Positions 1 through 8,312 of a stretch of DNA of 64,000 nt are shown here, piece after piece; position 1 is the stretch's first letter, and every line of letters begins with the position of its first letter. Both the position numbers and the translations under genes were made by a program. Under the pieces are notes generated by a model that made no database searches, was not told the origin of the DNA, and worked only from the letters and a program-made list of their open reading frames with translations. Origin of the DNA: Variovorax paradoxus (GTDB lineage Bacteria; Pseudomonadota; Gammaproteobacteria; Burkholderiales; Burkholderiaceae_C); the NCBI RefSeq assembly GCF_018614955.1, contig NZ_JAGGNV010000027.1:186001-250000 (forward strand). The letters run 5' to 3'.

Positions 1-1
1 G

Positions 2-208
2 ATCGGCCTCAAGGGCTTCGTGGCCGCCATCGTCGGCGGCCTGGCCAGCTATCCGCTGGCGCTGGTGGGGGCGCTGATCGTGGGCCAGCTCGAAGCCTTC
101 TCCTCCTTCTGGGCCAGCGCGTTCAAGGAGGTCTTCGTCTTCACGCTGATCATCCCGGTGCTCTGGTGGCGCTCGCTCAGCAGCCGCCATGTGGAGGAGG
201 AAGAATGA
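2..208 (+). CDS. livH: branched-chain amino-acid ABC transporter permease LivH, C-terminal end
   Basis: This is the 3' end of a gene whose start lies left of the window. The visible 68 residues hold a Gly/Ala-rich membrane stretch (AAIVGGLASYPLALVGALIVGQ), a loop with EAFSSFWASAFKE and a last hydrophobic helix ending in WWRS, which is the usual C-terminus of LivH-type permeases. LivH is an inner-membrane channel subunit of high-affinity Leu/Ile/Val-type uptake. Its stop overlaps the next gene's start by four bases (ATGA), so the two are translationally coupled. The family rests on this short end plus the livM/G/F neighbours. Confidence 0.85.
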   Translation: MGLKGFVAAIVGGLASYPLALVGALIVGQLEAFSSFWASAFKEVFVFTLIIPVLWWRSLSSRHVEEEE

Positions 209-2049
209 CGCGCCGGCACCTGACCCTGGCCTTCGTCGTCCTGCTCGCGGCGGTGTGGGGTTTTCTGCCGGACTTCTCGGTCACCGTGCTCAGCTACATC
301 GGCCTCTACGCGCTGGTCGCCGCCGGCCTCGTGATGCTGACCGGCGTGGGCGGCATGACCTCCTTCGGCCAGGCCGCCTTCGTCGGCACCGGCGCCTACG
401 CGACCGCCTGGGTCTGCACCTCGCCGATGGTGGCCGCCGCGATCGGCACGGTGGTGAATCCCGCGCTGCTGCCGTGGATCGGGCTCTTGTTCGGCATCGC
501 CGTGACCTTCGTCGTGGCCTGGGGATTGGGCGCGATCACGCTGCGGCTCTCGGGCCACTACCTGCCGCTGTGCACCATCGCCTGGGGCCTGAGCTTCTAT
601 TTCCTGTTCGGCAACCTCGAGTTCCTGGGCGGCCACACGGGGGTGGCCGGCGTGCCGCCGATCGTGGTGACCGGCCTGTCCTTCGCGTCGCCGCGCTCGC
701 TGGGCCTGGTGATCTGGGGCGTGCTGCTGCTCGCGCTGTGGGCGCTGCACAACCTGCTGGATTCGCGCGAAGGCCGCGCCATCCGCGCGCTGAAGGGCGG
801 CCGCGTGATGGCCGAGTCGATGGGCGTGGACACCGGGCGCTACCGCATCAAGGTCTTCGTGCTGGCAGCGCTGCTGGCGGCCGTGTCGGGTTGGCTCTAT
901 GCGCACATGCAGCGCTTCATCAACCCGACGCCCTTCAACCTCAACATCGGCATCGAGTATCTGTTCATGGCGGTGGTCGGCGGCGCCGGCCATCTCTGGG
1001 GCGCGGTGCTCGGCGCCGCGCTGATCACCTTGTTGAAAGAGCAGCTGCAGGACATCCTGCCGCGCCTGCTGGGCTCCAGCGGCAACTTCGAGGTGATCGT
1101 GTTCGGCCTCCTGATGCTGGTGGTGCTGCAGCGCTTTGCCGACGGCCTGTGGCCGACCGCGGCGCGCCTGGGCGGGCGCTTCCTGAAGCCGGTGAAGGCG
1201 CGCGCTCCGCGCCAGACCCTCACGCTGCCGGAGGCCACCCTGCCGGCGCGCGGGCAGATCGTTCTGCAGGCGGATGCCGTGACCAAGCGCTTCGGCGGTC
1301 TGGTCGCCAACGATGCGGTCAGCATGGATGTGAAGGCCGGCGAGATCCATGCGCTGATCGGCCCCAACGGCGCGGGCAAGAGCACCTTCTTCAACATGAT
1401 CTCGGGCGTGGACGATCCCAGCTCGGGCGAGGTGCGGCTGATGGACCGGCCGATGACCGGCCAGCCCTCGCGCGCCTTCGCCGCGCTGGGCCTGGGCCGG
1501 ACCTTCCAGCATGTGCGCCTGCTGGGCCAGCGCCGCGTGATCGAGAACGTCGCGCTCGGCGCGCACCGCCGCGGACAGCGCGGATGGATCGCCTCCATGC
1601 TGCGGCTCGACCGCGCGGAAGAGGCCGCCTTGCTCGCGCAGGCGCGGCACCAGCTCGAGCGCTGCGGGCTCGGCGAGTTCGCGGAGGTGCCGGCAGGCTC
1701 GCTGGCGCTGGGGCAGCAGCGCGTGATCGAGATCGCACGCGCGCTGGCGGGCCATCCGGCGGTGCTGCTGCTCGACGAGCCGGCCGCGGGCCTGCGCCAC
1801 CTGGAAAAACGCGCGCTCGCCACCTTGCTCGACCAGTTGCGTGCCGAGGGGCTGGCGATCCTGGTGGTGGAGCACGACATGGAGTTCGTCATGAACCTGG
1901 CCGATCGCGTGACCGTGCTGGAGTTCGGCGCCGTCATCGCGCGCGGAACGCCGCTCGAAGTGCAGGCCGATCCGAAGGTGCTCGACGCCTACCTCGGCGG
2001 CGTCGACGAGCCGGCGGAAGCAGGCCACTTGGTGGAGCAAGCCGGATGA
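205..2049 (+). CDS. fused branched-chain amino-acid ABC permease and ATPase (LivM-LivG)
   Basis: One 614-residue protein joins two subunits that are usually separate. Residues 1 to about 325 form the LivM permease with multiple membrane helices and the segment SGHYLPLCTIAWGLSFYFLF. After a short linker an ABC ATPase begins near residue 350. It has Walker A GPNGAGKS near 387, a LivG-style signature LALGQQRVIEIARAL near 500 in place of LSGGQ, and Walker B AVLLLDEP near 518. The start at 205 overlaps the livH stop (ATGA); an in-frame ATG at 166 would lie inside livH. Permease-ATPase fusions of this type are known in beta- and alphaproteobacteria. The substrate may be another hydrophobic or amide compound, because no binding protein is visible here. 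Confidence 0.92.
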   Translation: MTRRHLTLAFVVLLAAVWGFLPDFSVTVLSYIGLYALVAAGLVMLTGVGGMTSFGQAAFVGTGAYATAWVCTSPMVAAAIGTVVNPALLPWIGLLFGIAVTFVVAWGLGAITLRLSGHYLPLCTIAWGLSFYFLFGNLEFLGGHTGVAGVPPIVVTGLSFASPRSLGLVIWGVLLLALWALHNLLDSREGRAIRALKGGRVMAESMGVDTGRYRIKVFVLAALLAAVSGWLYAHMQRFINPTPFNLNIGIEYLFMAVVGGAGHLWGAVLGAALITLLKEQLQDILPRLLGSSGNFEVIVFGLLMLVVLQRFADGLWPTAARLGGRFLKPVKARAPRQTLTLPEATLPARGQIVLQADAVTKRFGGLVANDAVSMDVKAGEIHALIGPNGAGKSTFFNMISGVDDPSSGEVRLMDRPMTGQPSRAFAALGLGRTFQHVRLLGQRRVIENVALGAHRRGQRGWIASMLRLDRAEEAALLAQARHQLERCGLGEFAEVPAGSLALGQQRVIEIARALAGHPAVLLLDEPAAGLRHLEKRALATLLDQLRAEGLAILVVEHDMEFVMNLADRVTVLEFGAVIARGTPLEVQADPKVLDAYLGGVDEPAEAGHLVEQAG

Positions 2050-2783
2050 GCAAGGCGTTGCTGCAACTCGAAGACTTCTGCGTGTCCTATGGCGCGGTGG
2101 AAGCGGTGCACCACATCGACCTGCGCGTCGACGCGGGCGAGATCGTCACGGTGATCGGGCCCAACGGCGCGGGCAAGACCACGCTGCTGTGCGCCGCGAT
2201 GGGCCTCTTGCCTTCGCGCGGCGGCGTGCTGCTCGACGGCGAGCGCATGGCGCGCACCAGCGTGGAAGCGATGGTGGCGCGCGGCGTCGGGCTGGTGCCG
2301 GAAAAGCGCGAGCTCTTCGGCGAGATGTCGGTTGAGGACAACCTGCTCCTGGGCGGCTTCTCGCGCTGGTGGCGCGGCGAGCGCGACCAGCGCCAGCGCA
2401 TGACGGAGGTCTTCGCCATCTTCCCGCGCCTGCAGGAGCGCCGCGCGCAGCTCGCGTCCACGCTGTCCGGCGGCGAGCGGCAGATGCTCGCGATCGGCCG
2501 CGCGCTGATGGCGCGGCCGCGCCTTCTGATGCTCGACGAGCCCTCGCTCGGCCTCGCGCCGCGGATCGTGCGCGAGGTGCTGCAGGTGGTCTCCTCGCTG
2601 CGCCAGCACGGCGTCTCGGTGCTGCTGGTGGAGCAGAACGCCCGCGCCGCGCTGCAGGTGGCGGACCGCGCCTACGTGCTCGAAATGGGCGCGGTCGCGC
2701 TGCAGGGGTCGGCCAAGGAACTGCTGCACGACCGACGCATCATCGACACCTACCTGGGGCTGGGCGCGCGTACCGAAGCCTAG
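2046..2783 (+). CDS. livF: branched-chain amino-acid ABC transporter ATP-binding protein LivF
   Basis: This 245-residue cytoplasmic ATPase powers the Liv importer. Walker A GPNGAGKT is at residues 38-45, signature LSGGERQML near 139 and Walker B LLMLDEPSLGLAP near 160, followed by the switch region VLLVEQNA, which uses Gln where other ABC proteins have His, as is typical of LivF. The ATG at 2046 overlaps the livM-G stop (ATGA). It is the last gene of the transporter operon. Confidence 0.93.
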   Translation: MSKALLQLEDFCVSYGAVEAVHHIDLRVDAGEIVTVIGPNGAGKTTLLCAAMGLLPSRGGVLLDGERMARTSVEAMVARGVGLVPEKRELFGEMSVEDNLLLGGFSRWWRGERDQRQRMTEVFAIFPRLQERRAQLASTLSGGERQMLAIGRALMARPRLLMLDEPSLGLAPRIVREVLQVVSSLRQHGVSVLLVEQNARAALQVADRAYVLEMGAVALQGSAKELLHDRRIIDTYLGLGARTEA

Positions 2784-2896
2784 GGCCAGCAGCGCCTTCA
2801 CTTCGATTGATCATCAGCCCGCAGCCGTCGGGCCGGGTTGATGACGAATCCTTTCTGGCTAATACCTTTGTAGCCCGCATCGAACATGCGTTCGCT

Positions 2897-2913
2897 GCTA
2901 TCGATTCGATAGC
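2897..2913. promoter_or_regulatory. 17-bp palindrome upstream of the DUF3592-like gene
   Basis: GCTATCGATTCGATAGC has two perfect 8-base arms around one central base, in the 194-bp gap between livF and the next gene and about 65 bp before its start. It could be an operator or a short hairpin in the leader. No regulator sits beside it. The remainder of the gap (2784-2977) is more AT-rich than its surroundings and shows no gene. Confidence 0.3.
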
Positions 2914-2977
2914 CAATTTGTCATCGACTCGTCTTACCATCGGCCGGGTTTTTCAACTCGCAAGAAAGGCGAACAAC

Positions 2978-3574
2978 ATGAGTGAATGGCTCTATCAGGT
3001 CACCGGCAAGGCTTGGCTCGCGCTTCTGTTCGGCATCGGCATCCTCGGGTGGGCCGGCTATGCGCACTGGAAGGCCTCCGCCGACACGCACGGCGCTGCG
3101 GTCGAAGATCTGGTCGTGCGCAGCGGCATGGTCACCGGCGGCAGCGAGGTCACCGAAACATCCAAGCGCCGCCGCGGCGGCTCGACCACCCGCCGCTATT
3201 TCGTGCTCGATGCCAAGCTGGCCAATGGCAGCACCGAGAAATGGCGCGTCGACAATGCGGTCGGCCGCAGCAAGCTGGAACCGCTGATCGACGAGGCGGT
3301 CGAGGTCAGGCTCGATCCGTCGGACGACAACACGGTCTACGAGATCAAGCACAAGGGCCGCACCGTGGTCGCGCTGGCCGACGTGCAGAAGATCATGGAA
3401 TCGAAGGACATGGTGGCCGCCACGCTGGCCACCGACAAGATGACGCTGGTCATCGGCTTGGTCGCCTTGCTGCTGGGCATCGTGGGCCTGGTGATCCGCC
3501 AGCGCCTGAACAAGGGCCTCGCCGCGGCGCAGGCCGCTGCCGTGCCCACGCCCGTCATCGGCGAGAAGACCTAG
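2978..3574 (+). CDS. DUF3592-like membrane protein, function unknown
   Basis: This 198-residue protein has a membrane helix at about residues 12-30, a soluble central part, and a second helix at about 155-180 (MTLVIGLVALLLGIVGLVI). The topology and the mid-region pattern, a Tyr-Phe-Val beta strand followed by LDPSDDNTVYEIK, resemble DUF3592-type proteins, whose function is not known. The ATG at 2978 is preceded by a purine-rich AAGAAAGGCGAA leader. Its last 20 bases overlap the convergent end of the tungstate regulator gene. Confidence 0.7.
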   Translation: MSEWLYQVTGKAWLALLFGIGILGWAGYAHWKASADTHGAAVEDLVVRSGMVTGGSEVTETSKRRRGGSTTRRYFVLDAKLANGSTEKWRVDNAVGRSKLEPLIDEAVEVRLDPSDDNTVYEIKHKGRTVVALADVQKIMESKDMVAATLATDKMTLVIGLVALLLGIVGLVIRQRLNKGLAAAQAAAVPTPVIGEKT

Positions 3575-4661
3575 GCAGCTTGAAGCTCCACCACGGCAGC
3601 AGGGCGTTCAGCGACTGCACCTCGCCGCTGCCGGCGCTTTCGTAGCCCGCGAGCGTGCCGAGGCGGTGTTGCCACGCGGCGCCGCGCAGCAGCGCGAGCA
3701 GGGCCAGGATCGCGGGCTGGTCGAGCGCCGACTTGAGGCAGGCCAGGTGGTAGCGCTCGTGAACCAGCGGCACGAAGCCCAGGCCTGCGTTGCGCGCGGC
3801 GGATTCGATCCCCAGTCCTGCATCGGCCTGGCCGGCCGCCACCGCGTGCGCGACGGCGGCGTGCGAGGGTTCGCAGTGCGCGTAGCCTTCGAGCGCGTCT
3901 GCGTCGAGTTGCTGTTCCTCGAGCAGTTCGTCGAGCAGCACCCGTGTGCCGGTGCCGAGCGCGCGGTTCACGTAGCGCACGCGCCGGCTCGCGGCATCGG
4001 CCAGGCCGCGCAGGTCCAGCGGATTGCCGGGCGCGACGATCAACCCCTGCGTACGGCGGGCGAAGCCGATGATCTTGTGCAGTCCGGGCTTGAGCAGCGG
4101 CTTGTAGGTGCGCTGCGCCAGCGAGCCGCGCGGCGGCCGCTCCCGCGTGTGGAAGCCCGCCATCACGCAGCGCCCCTGGTTGAGCGCACTGATCGCGTCC
4201 ACGCTGCCGGTGAAGCGGATGTCGAGTTGCAGGTGCGCGCTCTCGGCCGCGTGCGCGCGCAGCAGCACCAGCGCATCGTCATGGCTCGCATGCAGGCTCA
4301 GCACGTGGATGCTGTCGTCGAAGGCGAGCGCAAAGGCGCGTTCGAGATCGGCATGCAGCGCCTCGATCTGCGGCGCGAGCCGAGCCTGCGCCTGGCGCTC
4401 GGCCCACAGGAGCTTGTCGCCGAACTCGGAGAGCTGCGCCGAGCGGCCCTGCTCGCCGGTCACCAGCGGATGGCCCAGCGTCTGCTCCCAGCGCTTGAGC
4501 TCGCCCCACACATGCCGATACGACAGGCCCAGCACCCGTGACGCGGCCGAGATGGAGCCGTGCTCGCGCACCGCGTGCAGCAGCTCCATGAGCGGATTGC
4601 GAATCAGCGTCCGGCCGTTGCGGCGCGGTGCGATGGCGTAGGAGAGTTCGATCTGTTGCAC
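3555..4661 (-). CDS. ModE-type HTH regulator with periplasmic-binding-protein-like domain, beside tup genes
   Basis: The protein is about 368 residues. Residues 10-100 are a ModE/LysR-like winged helix (LMELLHAVREHGSISAASRVLGLSYRHVW and a wing with GRSAQLS). From about 120 onward it is a PBP-like sensor domain (IRFTGSVDAISALNQGRCVMAGFH) of the kind fused to such HTHs in molybdate/tungstate regulators. It lies head to head with tupBCA, 129 bp away, so tungstate- or molybdate-dependent control of that operon is the natural inference. The start is uncertain. GTG at 4661 (VQQIELSYAI) gives the family's usual N-terminus; an ATG about 90 bp upstream would lengthen it into the promoter. Confidence 0.82.
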   Translation of the reverse strand: MQQIELSYAIAPRRNGRTLIRNPLMELLHAVREHGSISAASRVLGLSYRHVWGELKRWEQTLGHPLVTGEQGRSAQLSEFGDKLLWAERQAQARLAPQIEALHADLERAFALAFDDSIHVLSLHASHDDALVLLRAHAAESAHLQLDIRFTGSVDAISALNQGRCVMAGFHTRERPPRGSLAQRTYKPLLKPGLHKIIGFARRTQGLIVAPGNPLDLRGLADAASRRVRYVNRALGTGTRVLLDELLEEQQLDADALEGYAHCEPSHAAVAHAVAAGQADAGLGIESAARNAGLGFVPLVHERYHLACLKSALDQPAILALLALLRGAAWQHRLGTLAGYESAGSGEVQSLNALLPWWSFKLPRSSRR

Positions 4662-4696
4662 GAGGGAAAGAGGGAAGGCGGGATGCCGCGAAGGAT

Positions 4697-4736
4697 TATG
4701 CAGAGGCCGACCCCAACCTATGCACGCGATTGCATA
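4697..4736. promoter_or_regulatory. probable operator for tungstate regulator/tupB divergent promoters
   Basis: Within the 129-bp gap between the regulator and tupB is a perfect inverted repeat, TATGCA at 4719-4724 and TGCATA at 4731-4736, six bases apart. A third TATGCA copy lies at 4697-4702, and TTGCAT recurs immediately at the tupB start (4787-4792). The symmetry and position suggest the binding site of the divergent HTH regulator. That assignment is inference. Confidence 0.5.
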
Positions 4737-4790
4737 AGCCAGCTCCCGGCCTTTGCCCATACTGCGCCGGCTTCCGATTCCAACCTTTGC

Positions 4791-5540
4791 ATGAACACCT
4801 TCACCGACAGCGCCGTCGCTGCCTGGCAGCTCGTCGTCTCGGCCGATCCGGTGCTGCTCGCCATCGTCGGGCGCTCGCTGGCCGTCAGCGGCACCGCCTG
4901 CGCGCTGGCCTGCGGCTTCGGCCTGCTGCTGGGGGCCTGGCTCGCGGTGGCCCGCTTTCCCGGCCGCGGCCTGCTGCTCACGCTGCTCAACACGCTGCTG
5001 GCGCTGCCCTCGGTGGTGGTGGGGCTGGTGATCTACCTGCTGCTCTCGCGCTCGGGGCCGCTGGGCTTCCTGGGCTGGCTGTTCTCCTTCAAGGCCATGG
5101 TGCTGGCGCAGACGCTGCTGGTGCTGCCGGTGGTCACGGCCCTGACGCGGCAGACCATCGAGGATGCCGACCGCGCGCATGGCGAGCAGCTGCGCTCGCT
5201 CGGCGCCGGCGGGCTGGTGCGCGCGCTGCTGCTGGTGTGGGACGAGCGCTATGCGTTGATCACGGTGCTGATCGCCGCCTTCGGCCGCGCCGTATCCGAG
5301 GTCGGTGCGGTGATGATCGTCGGCGGCAACATCGACGGCTTCACGCGCGTGATGACCACCGCGATCGCGCTCGAAACCAGCAAAGGCGACCTGCCGCTCG
5401 CGCTCGCGCTCGGGCTGGTGCTGCTGGGCGTGGTGCTCTTGCTCAACCTTGCGATCACGGCGCTGCGCGGCTGGCGCGAGCGCGTCGATGGTGGCGCGGT
5501 CGATGCGGCTGCGGCGCGGCGGGTGGAGGTGCTGTCGTGA
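4791..5540 (+). CDS. tupB: tungstate ABC transporter permease TupB
   Basis: This 249-residue inner-membrane permease has about five or six hydrophobic helices. The EAA-type loop (LRSLGAGGLVRALLLVW) and the downstream AAFGRAVSEVGAVMIVGGNI stretch are characteristic of TupB/WtpB permeases. It forms the channel for tungstate carried by TupA. No Shine-Dalgarno sequence precedes the ATG (CCAACCTTTGC), which is unusual next to the well-marked genes nearby, so translation may be leaderless or weak. The end overlaps tupC (GTGA). Confidence 0.92.
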   Translation: MNTFTDSAVAAWQLVVSADPVLLAIVGRSLAVSGTACALACGFGLLLGAWLAVARFPGRGLLLTLLNTLLALPSVVVGLVIYLLLSRSGPLGFLGWLFSFKAMVLAQTLLVLPVVTALTRQTIEDADRAHGEQLRSLGAGGLVRALLLVWDERYALITVLIAAFGRAVSEVGAVMIVGGNIDGFTRVMTTAIALETSKGDLPLALALGLVLLGVVLLLNLAITALRGWRERVDGGAVDAAAARRVEVLS

Positions 5541-6229
5541 GCGAAGCGCTTTTCAGCCTGCACGAGATCGACGTGCACTACGGCCGCGTGCCGGCGCTGG
5601 TCAGCGCCACGCTGTCCATCCATGCCGGCGAGCGCGTTGCGCTGATCGGCGCCAATGGCAGCGGCAAGAGCACGCTGCTGCGCGTGCTGCACGGCCTGGT
5701 GCCGCATGCGTCCGGCGCCTTCGTGGGCACGGTGCCGCTGCGCGCGCAGGCCATGCTGTTCCAGCGGCCGCACATGCTGCGCATGAGCGTGCGCAACAAC
5801 GTCGCGCTCGCGCTCTGGCTGCACGGCGCGCCGTGGCGCAGCGCGCAGCGCGAGGCCACGGCGGCGCTCGGGCGCGTCGGCATCGCGGCGCTGGCCGGCC
5901 GCAATGCACGCACGCTGTCGGGCGGCCAGCAGCAGCGCCTGGCACTGGCGCGTGCCTGGGCGCTGAAGCCGGCCGTGCTGCTGCTCGATGAACCCACCGC
6001 GAGCCTGGACCCGACCGCCAAGCGCGAGGTCGAAACCCTGATCGCCGACGCGGCGCACGGCCGCACGCTGGTGTTCGCGAGCCACAACCTCGGACAGGTC
6101 AAGCGGCTCGCGAGCCGCGTCGTCTATCTGGAGCGCGGCCGGGTGCTGGCCGACCTGCCGGTCGACGATTTCTTCAATGGGCCGTTGCCGGAAGAGGCCC
6201 GTCTGTTCGTCAAAGGAGAGTTGGTATGA
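5537..6229 (+). CDS. tupC: tungstate ABC transporter ATP-binding protein TupC
   Basis: This 230-residue ATPase has Walker A GANGSGKS at residues 38-45, signature LSGGQQQRLALARA near 127, Walker B LLLLDEPTASLDP near 148 and the switch His in ASHN. It has no C-terminal TOBE domain, unlike the ModC in this window, as is common for TupC. A GTG start overlaps the tupB stop, and its own stop overlaps tupA, so the order B-C-A is one coupled operon. Confidence 0.92.
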   Translation: MSEALFSLHEIDVHYGRVPALVSATLSIHAGERVALIGANGSGKSTLLRVLHGLVPHASGAFVGTVPLRAQAMLFQRPHMLRMSVRNNVALALWLHGAPWRSAQREATAALGRVGIAALAGRNARTLSGGQQQRLALARAWALKPAVLLLDEPTASLDPTAKREVETLIADAAHGRTLVFASHNLGQVKRLASRVVYLERGRVLADLPVDDFFNGPLPEEARLFVKGELV

Positions 6230-7056
6230 GGTCATTCAAGTTTCTTGCGCTCGCGCTCGTCCTCTCGGCCGGCGCCTTCTCGGCGAATGCCGAGACCATC
6301 ACCATGGCGTCGACCACCTCGACCGAGCAGTCGGGCCTGTTCTCGCACCTGCTGCCGGCCTTCAAGCAGGCCAGCAACATCGACATCAAGGTGGTCGCGG
6401 TCGGCACGGGCCAGGCGATCGACATGGCCAAGCGCGGCGATGCCGACGTGCTCTTCGTGCACGACGCGGCGGCCGAGGAGAAGTTCGTTGCCGAGGGCTT
6501 TGCGGCGAAGCGCTTCCCGGTCATGTACAACGACTTCGTGCTGGTCGGGCCGAAGAACGACCCGGCCGCGGTGAAAGGCAAGGACATCGCCGCCGCGCTC
6601 AAGAAGGTCGCGACCGCCAATGCTGCCTTCGTCTCGCGCGGCGACAAGAGCGGCACCGACGCCGCCGAGCGCCGTCTCTGGGCGCAGGCGGGCGTGGCCG
6701 ACGCGGGCCAGTCCGTGCCCAGCGACAGGAAGGGCACCGGCTACAAGGAATGCGGCTGCGGCATGGGCCCCGCGCTCAACATCGCCGCCTCGAGCAACGC
6801 CTACGTGCTGGCGGACCGCGGCACCTGGCTCAGCTTCAAGAACCGCGCCGACCTGGCGGTGCTGGTGGAAGGCGACAAGCGCCTCTTCAACCAGTACGGC
6901 GTGATGGTCGTGAGCCCGGCGAAGTTTCCGCAACTGAACAGCGCCGGCGCGCAGAAGTTCGTCGACTGGGTGATTTCGCCGGCTGGGCAATCGACCATCG
7001 CGAGCTACAGGATCGGCGGCGAGCAACTGTTCTTTCCCAATGCGGGCAGCCAGTAA
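6226..7056 (+). CDS. tupA: tungstate-binding periplasmic protein TupA
   Basis: This 276-residue secreted protein has a signal peptide of about 22 residues (cleavage after SANA). It carries the TupA landmarks: TMASTTSTEQSG just after the signal, VGTGQAIDMAKRGDADVLFVHD, and SRGDKSGTDAAERRLW, which supply the oxyanion ligands in the family. It captures tungstate in the periplasm for TupB/C. Molybdate binding cannot be excluded from sequence alone. The gene is last in its operon. Confidence 0.94.
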   Translation: MRSFKFLALALVLSAGAFSANAETITMASTTSTEQSGLFSHLLPAFKQASNIDIKVVAVGTGQAIDMAKRGDADVLFVHDAAAEEKFVAEGFAAKRFPVMYNDFVLVGPKNDPAAVKGKDIAAALKKVATANAAFVSRGDKSGTDAAERRLWAQAGVADAGQSVPSDRKGTGYKECGCGMGPALNIAASSNAYVLADRGTWLSFKNRADLAVLVEGDKRLFNQYGVMVVSPAKFPQLNSAGAQKFVDWVISPAGQSTIASYRIGGEQLFFPNAGSQ

Positions 7057-7166
7057 GCGCTTCTCCATCGAGGCGGATTTTTCGCTTCAGGACTGTGCGT
7101 TTCCGTCTTACAGCAAAGGCGGCGGTCCGGCTCTAGCCTGAGCCTTTCAATGTTGGGGAGGTATGG

Positions 7167-7415
7167 ATGGTCACCATCGATGGCGAACACGTGCAGGCGG
7201 TCACCGGCAAGCTGATTACCTACAAGGTGGACTCAGACCCGGGTCCGGAGTCCACCTACTACGCGGCCCGCGTGTTGCTCTCGGGTGCGACTTGGCACGA
7301 ACTCGAAGGAGGAACGGTTACCGGACCCGACCAGAACGCGCGCACGCCCCAGGTCTTGCAGGCCGTGTTCGCCCAAATCGATCGCCTGGATTTCGACGCG
7401 CTCAATCGCGGCTGA
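7167..7415 (+). CDS. small protein of unknown function
   Basis: This 82-residue acidic, probably cytoplasmic protein begins MVTIDGEHVQAVTGKL. It has no signal peptide, membrane segment or motif I recognise. GGGGAGG at 7155-7161 lies five bases before this ATG, and the frame shows strong GC at third positions, which favours it over the overlapping frame that starts at 7163. It stands alone between tupA and a convergent lipoprotein gene. Confidence 0.65.
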   Translation: MVTIDGEHVQAVTGKLITYKVDSDPGPESTYYAARVLLSGATWHELEGGTVTGPDQNARTPQVLQAVFAQIDRLDFDALNRG

Positions 7416-7439
7416 TGTTGCCCGTCTAGCTGCTCTGCC

Positions 7440-8024
7440 TTACAGCTGGACCTCGGTGATCTTCGCGCCCTGCAGCGAGACGCCGGCCTCCAGGCCGACA
7501 TTGGTCAGCACGAAGCCGACCATGGGCTGGCGGATCGTGTTGGTATCGACACGGCCATTGGCCCCTATGGTCGCCACGGCCACCGTCGCGTCCGCCCCCA
7601 CCGTCCAGCCCTTGCTGTTGCGGAACTTGTCCAGGGCTTCCTGGGTGGTGAACAGGTAGATCACTGCCTTCGATTGCGCGCCGGCCTGGAAGCCGATCGA
7701 GCCCGCGGTCGTGCTGTAGTAGGCCTGCGTGCGGCCGCCCGTACGCAGCGCGCCGCGTCCGTACTCGGCGCCGATTCCCAAACTGGCACCAACCACCGCC
7801 GGAAACACAAGCACCCCTCTGGAATTGGCAACCATCTCGCGTGAACCCGCGACGGAGTCATACAGCTTGGACAACGAGGCATCGACCTGCGCGTCGATGG
7901 AGGCACGCGAGGACGTGCTGCTCGCGCGGTCCGTCGGACGTGTGGTGGTGCAGCCGACGAAGGCTACGCCGCAAGCTGCAACAGCCGCCGCTGCGCAGAA
8001 GGTTCGGAGTTTTGTCGAGTTCAT
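7440..8024 (-). CDS. SYLF/Ysc84-domain lipoprotein
   Basis: This is a 194-residue predicted lipoprotein. A hydrophobic leader ends in AFVGC, placing the lipidated Cys at residue 25. The mature part has the SYLF/Ysc84 pattern: SRGVLVFPAVVGASLGIGAEYGRGAL, then SIGFQAGAQSKAVIYLFTTQEALDKF and a glycine/valine-rich C-terminus. Bacterial SYLF lipoproteins are periplasm-facing and of unclear role; lipid binding is suggested for the domain. It is divergent from the large lipoprotein gene at 8313. Confidence 0.85.
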   Translation of the reverse strand: MNSTKLRTFCAAAAVAACGVAFVGCTTTRPTDRASSTSSRASIDAQVDASLSKLYDSVAGSREMVANSRGVLVFPAVVGASLGIGAEYGRGALRTGGRTQAYYSTTAGSIGFQAGAQSKAVIYLFTTQEALDKFRNSKGWTVGADATVAVATIGANGRVDTNTIRQPMVGFVLTNVGLEAGVSLQGAKITEVQL

Positions 8025-8212
8025 CAGACCCCCTTCCTTTGACGAAGCAGGCTGGTAGGACCAGCCAAGATCACATGCTAGATCGTTGCCAGTGTGGTTG
8101 AGGCGACAAGAGAAGACGGCCTACGCAACATCGCGCCGTCGAGGAAAGCGAGGGACTCCAACGGAACTCCATGTAAGCATTTGCGTTTAACAGGTTACCA
8201 AGTGCAACAAAC

Positions 8213-8248
8213 GTAACGCAAACGGTGAAAAAAGCGGGTAACGGAAAC
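8213..8248. repeat. direct repeat GTAACGsAAAC in divergent promoter region
   Basis: GTAACGCAAAC (8213-8223) and GTAACGGAAAC (8238-8248) are spaced 25 bp apart. An inverted GTTAC element lies at 8194-8198. They sit in the 288-bp, relatively AT-rich gap (8025-8312) between the two divergent lipoprotein genes. The gap holds no gene that I can see. The repeats may be regulator sites. Confidence 0.3.
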
Positions 8249-8312
8249 AAAATGCAAACGTTGTTGAAACACGTATCGACCCGCTCCTGCAACTCCGTTC
8301 GCGAGGTATTGG

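Noticed and set aside
49-2040. Long open frame antisense to the liv genes (also 11365-13404, 27095-28729 and 61088-63109)
   Set aside because: High-GC shadow frames: His/Arg/Ala/Gln-rich, no recognisable domain, and fully opposite genes with clear families.
7163-7429. Alternative small gene overlapping 7167-7415
   Set aside because: Its third-position base use is poor and its translation Arg-rich; the 7167 frame has better codon use and spacing from GGGGAGG.
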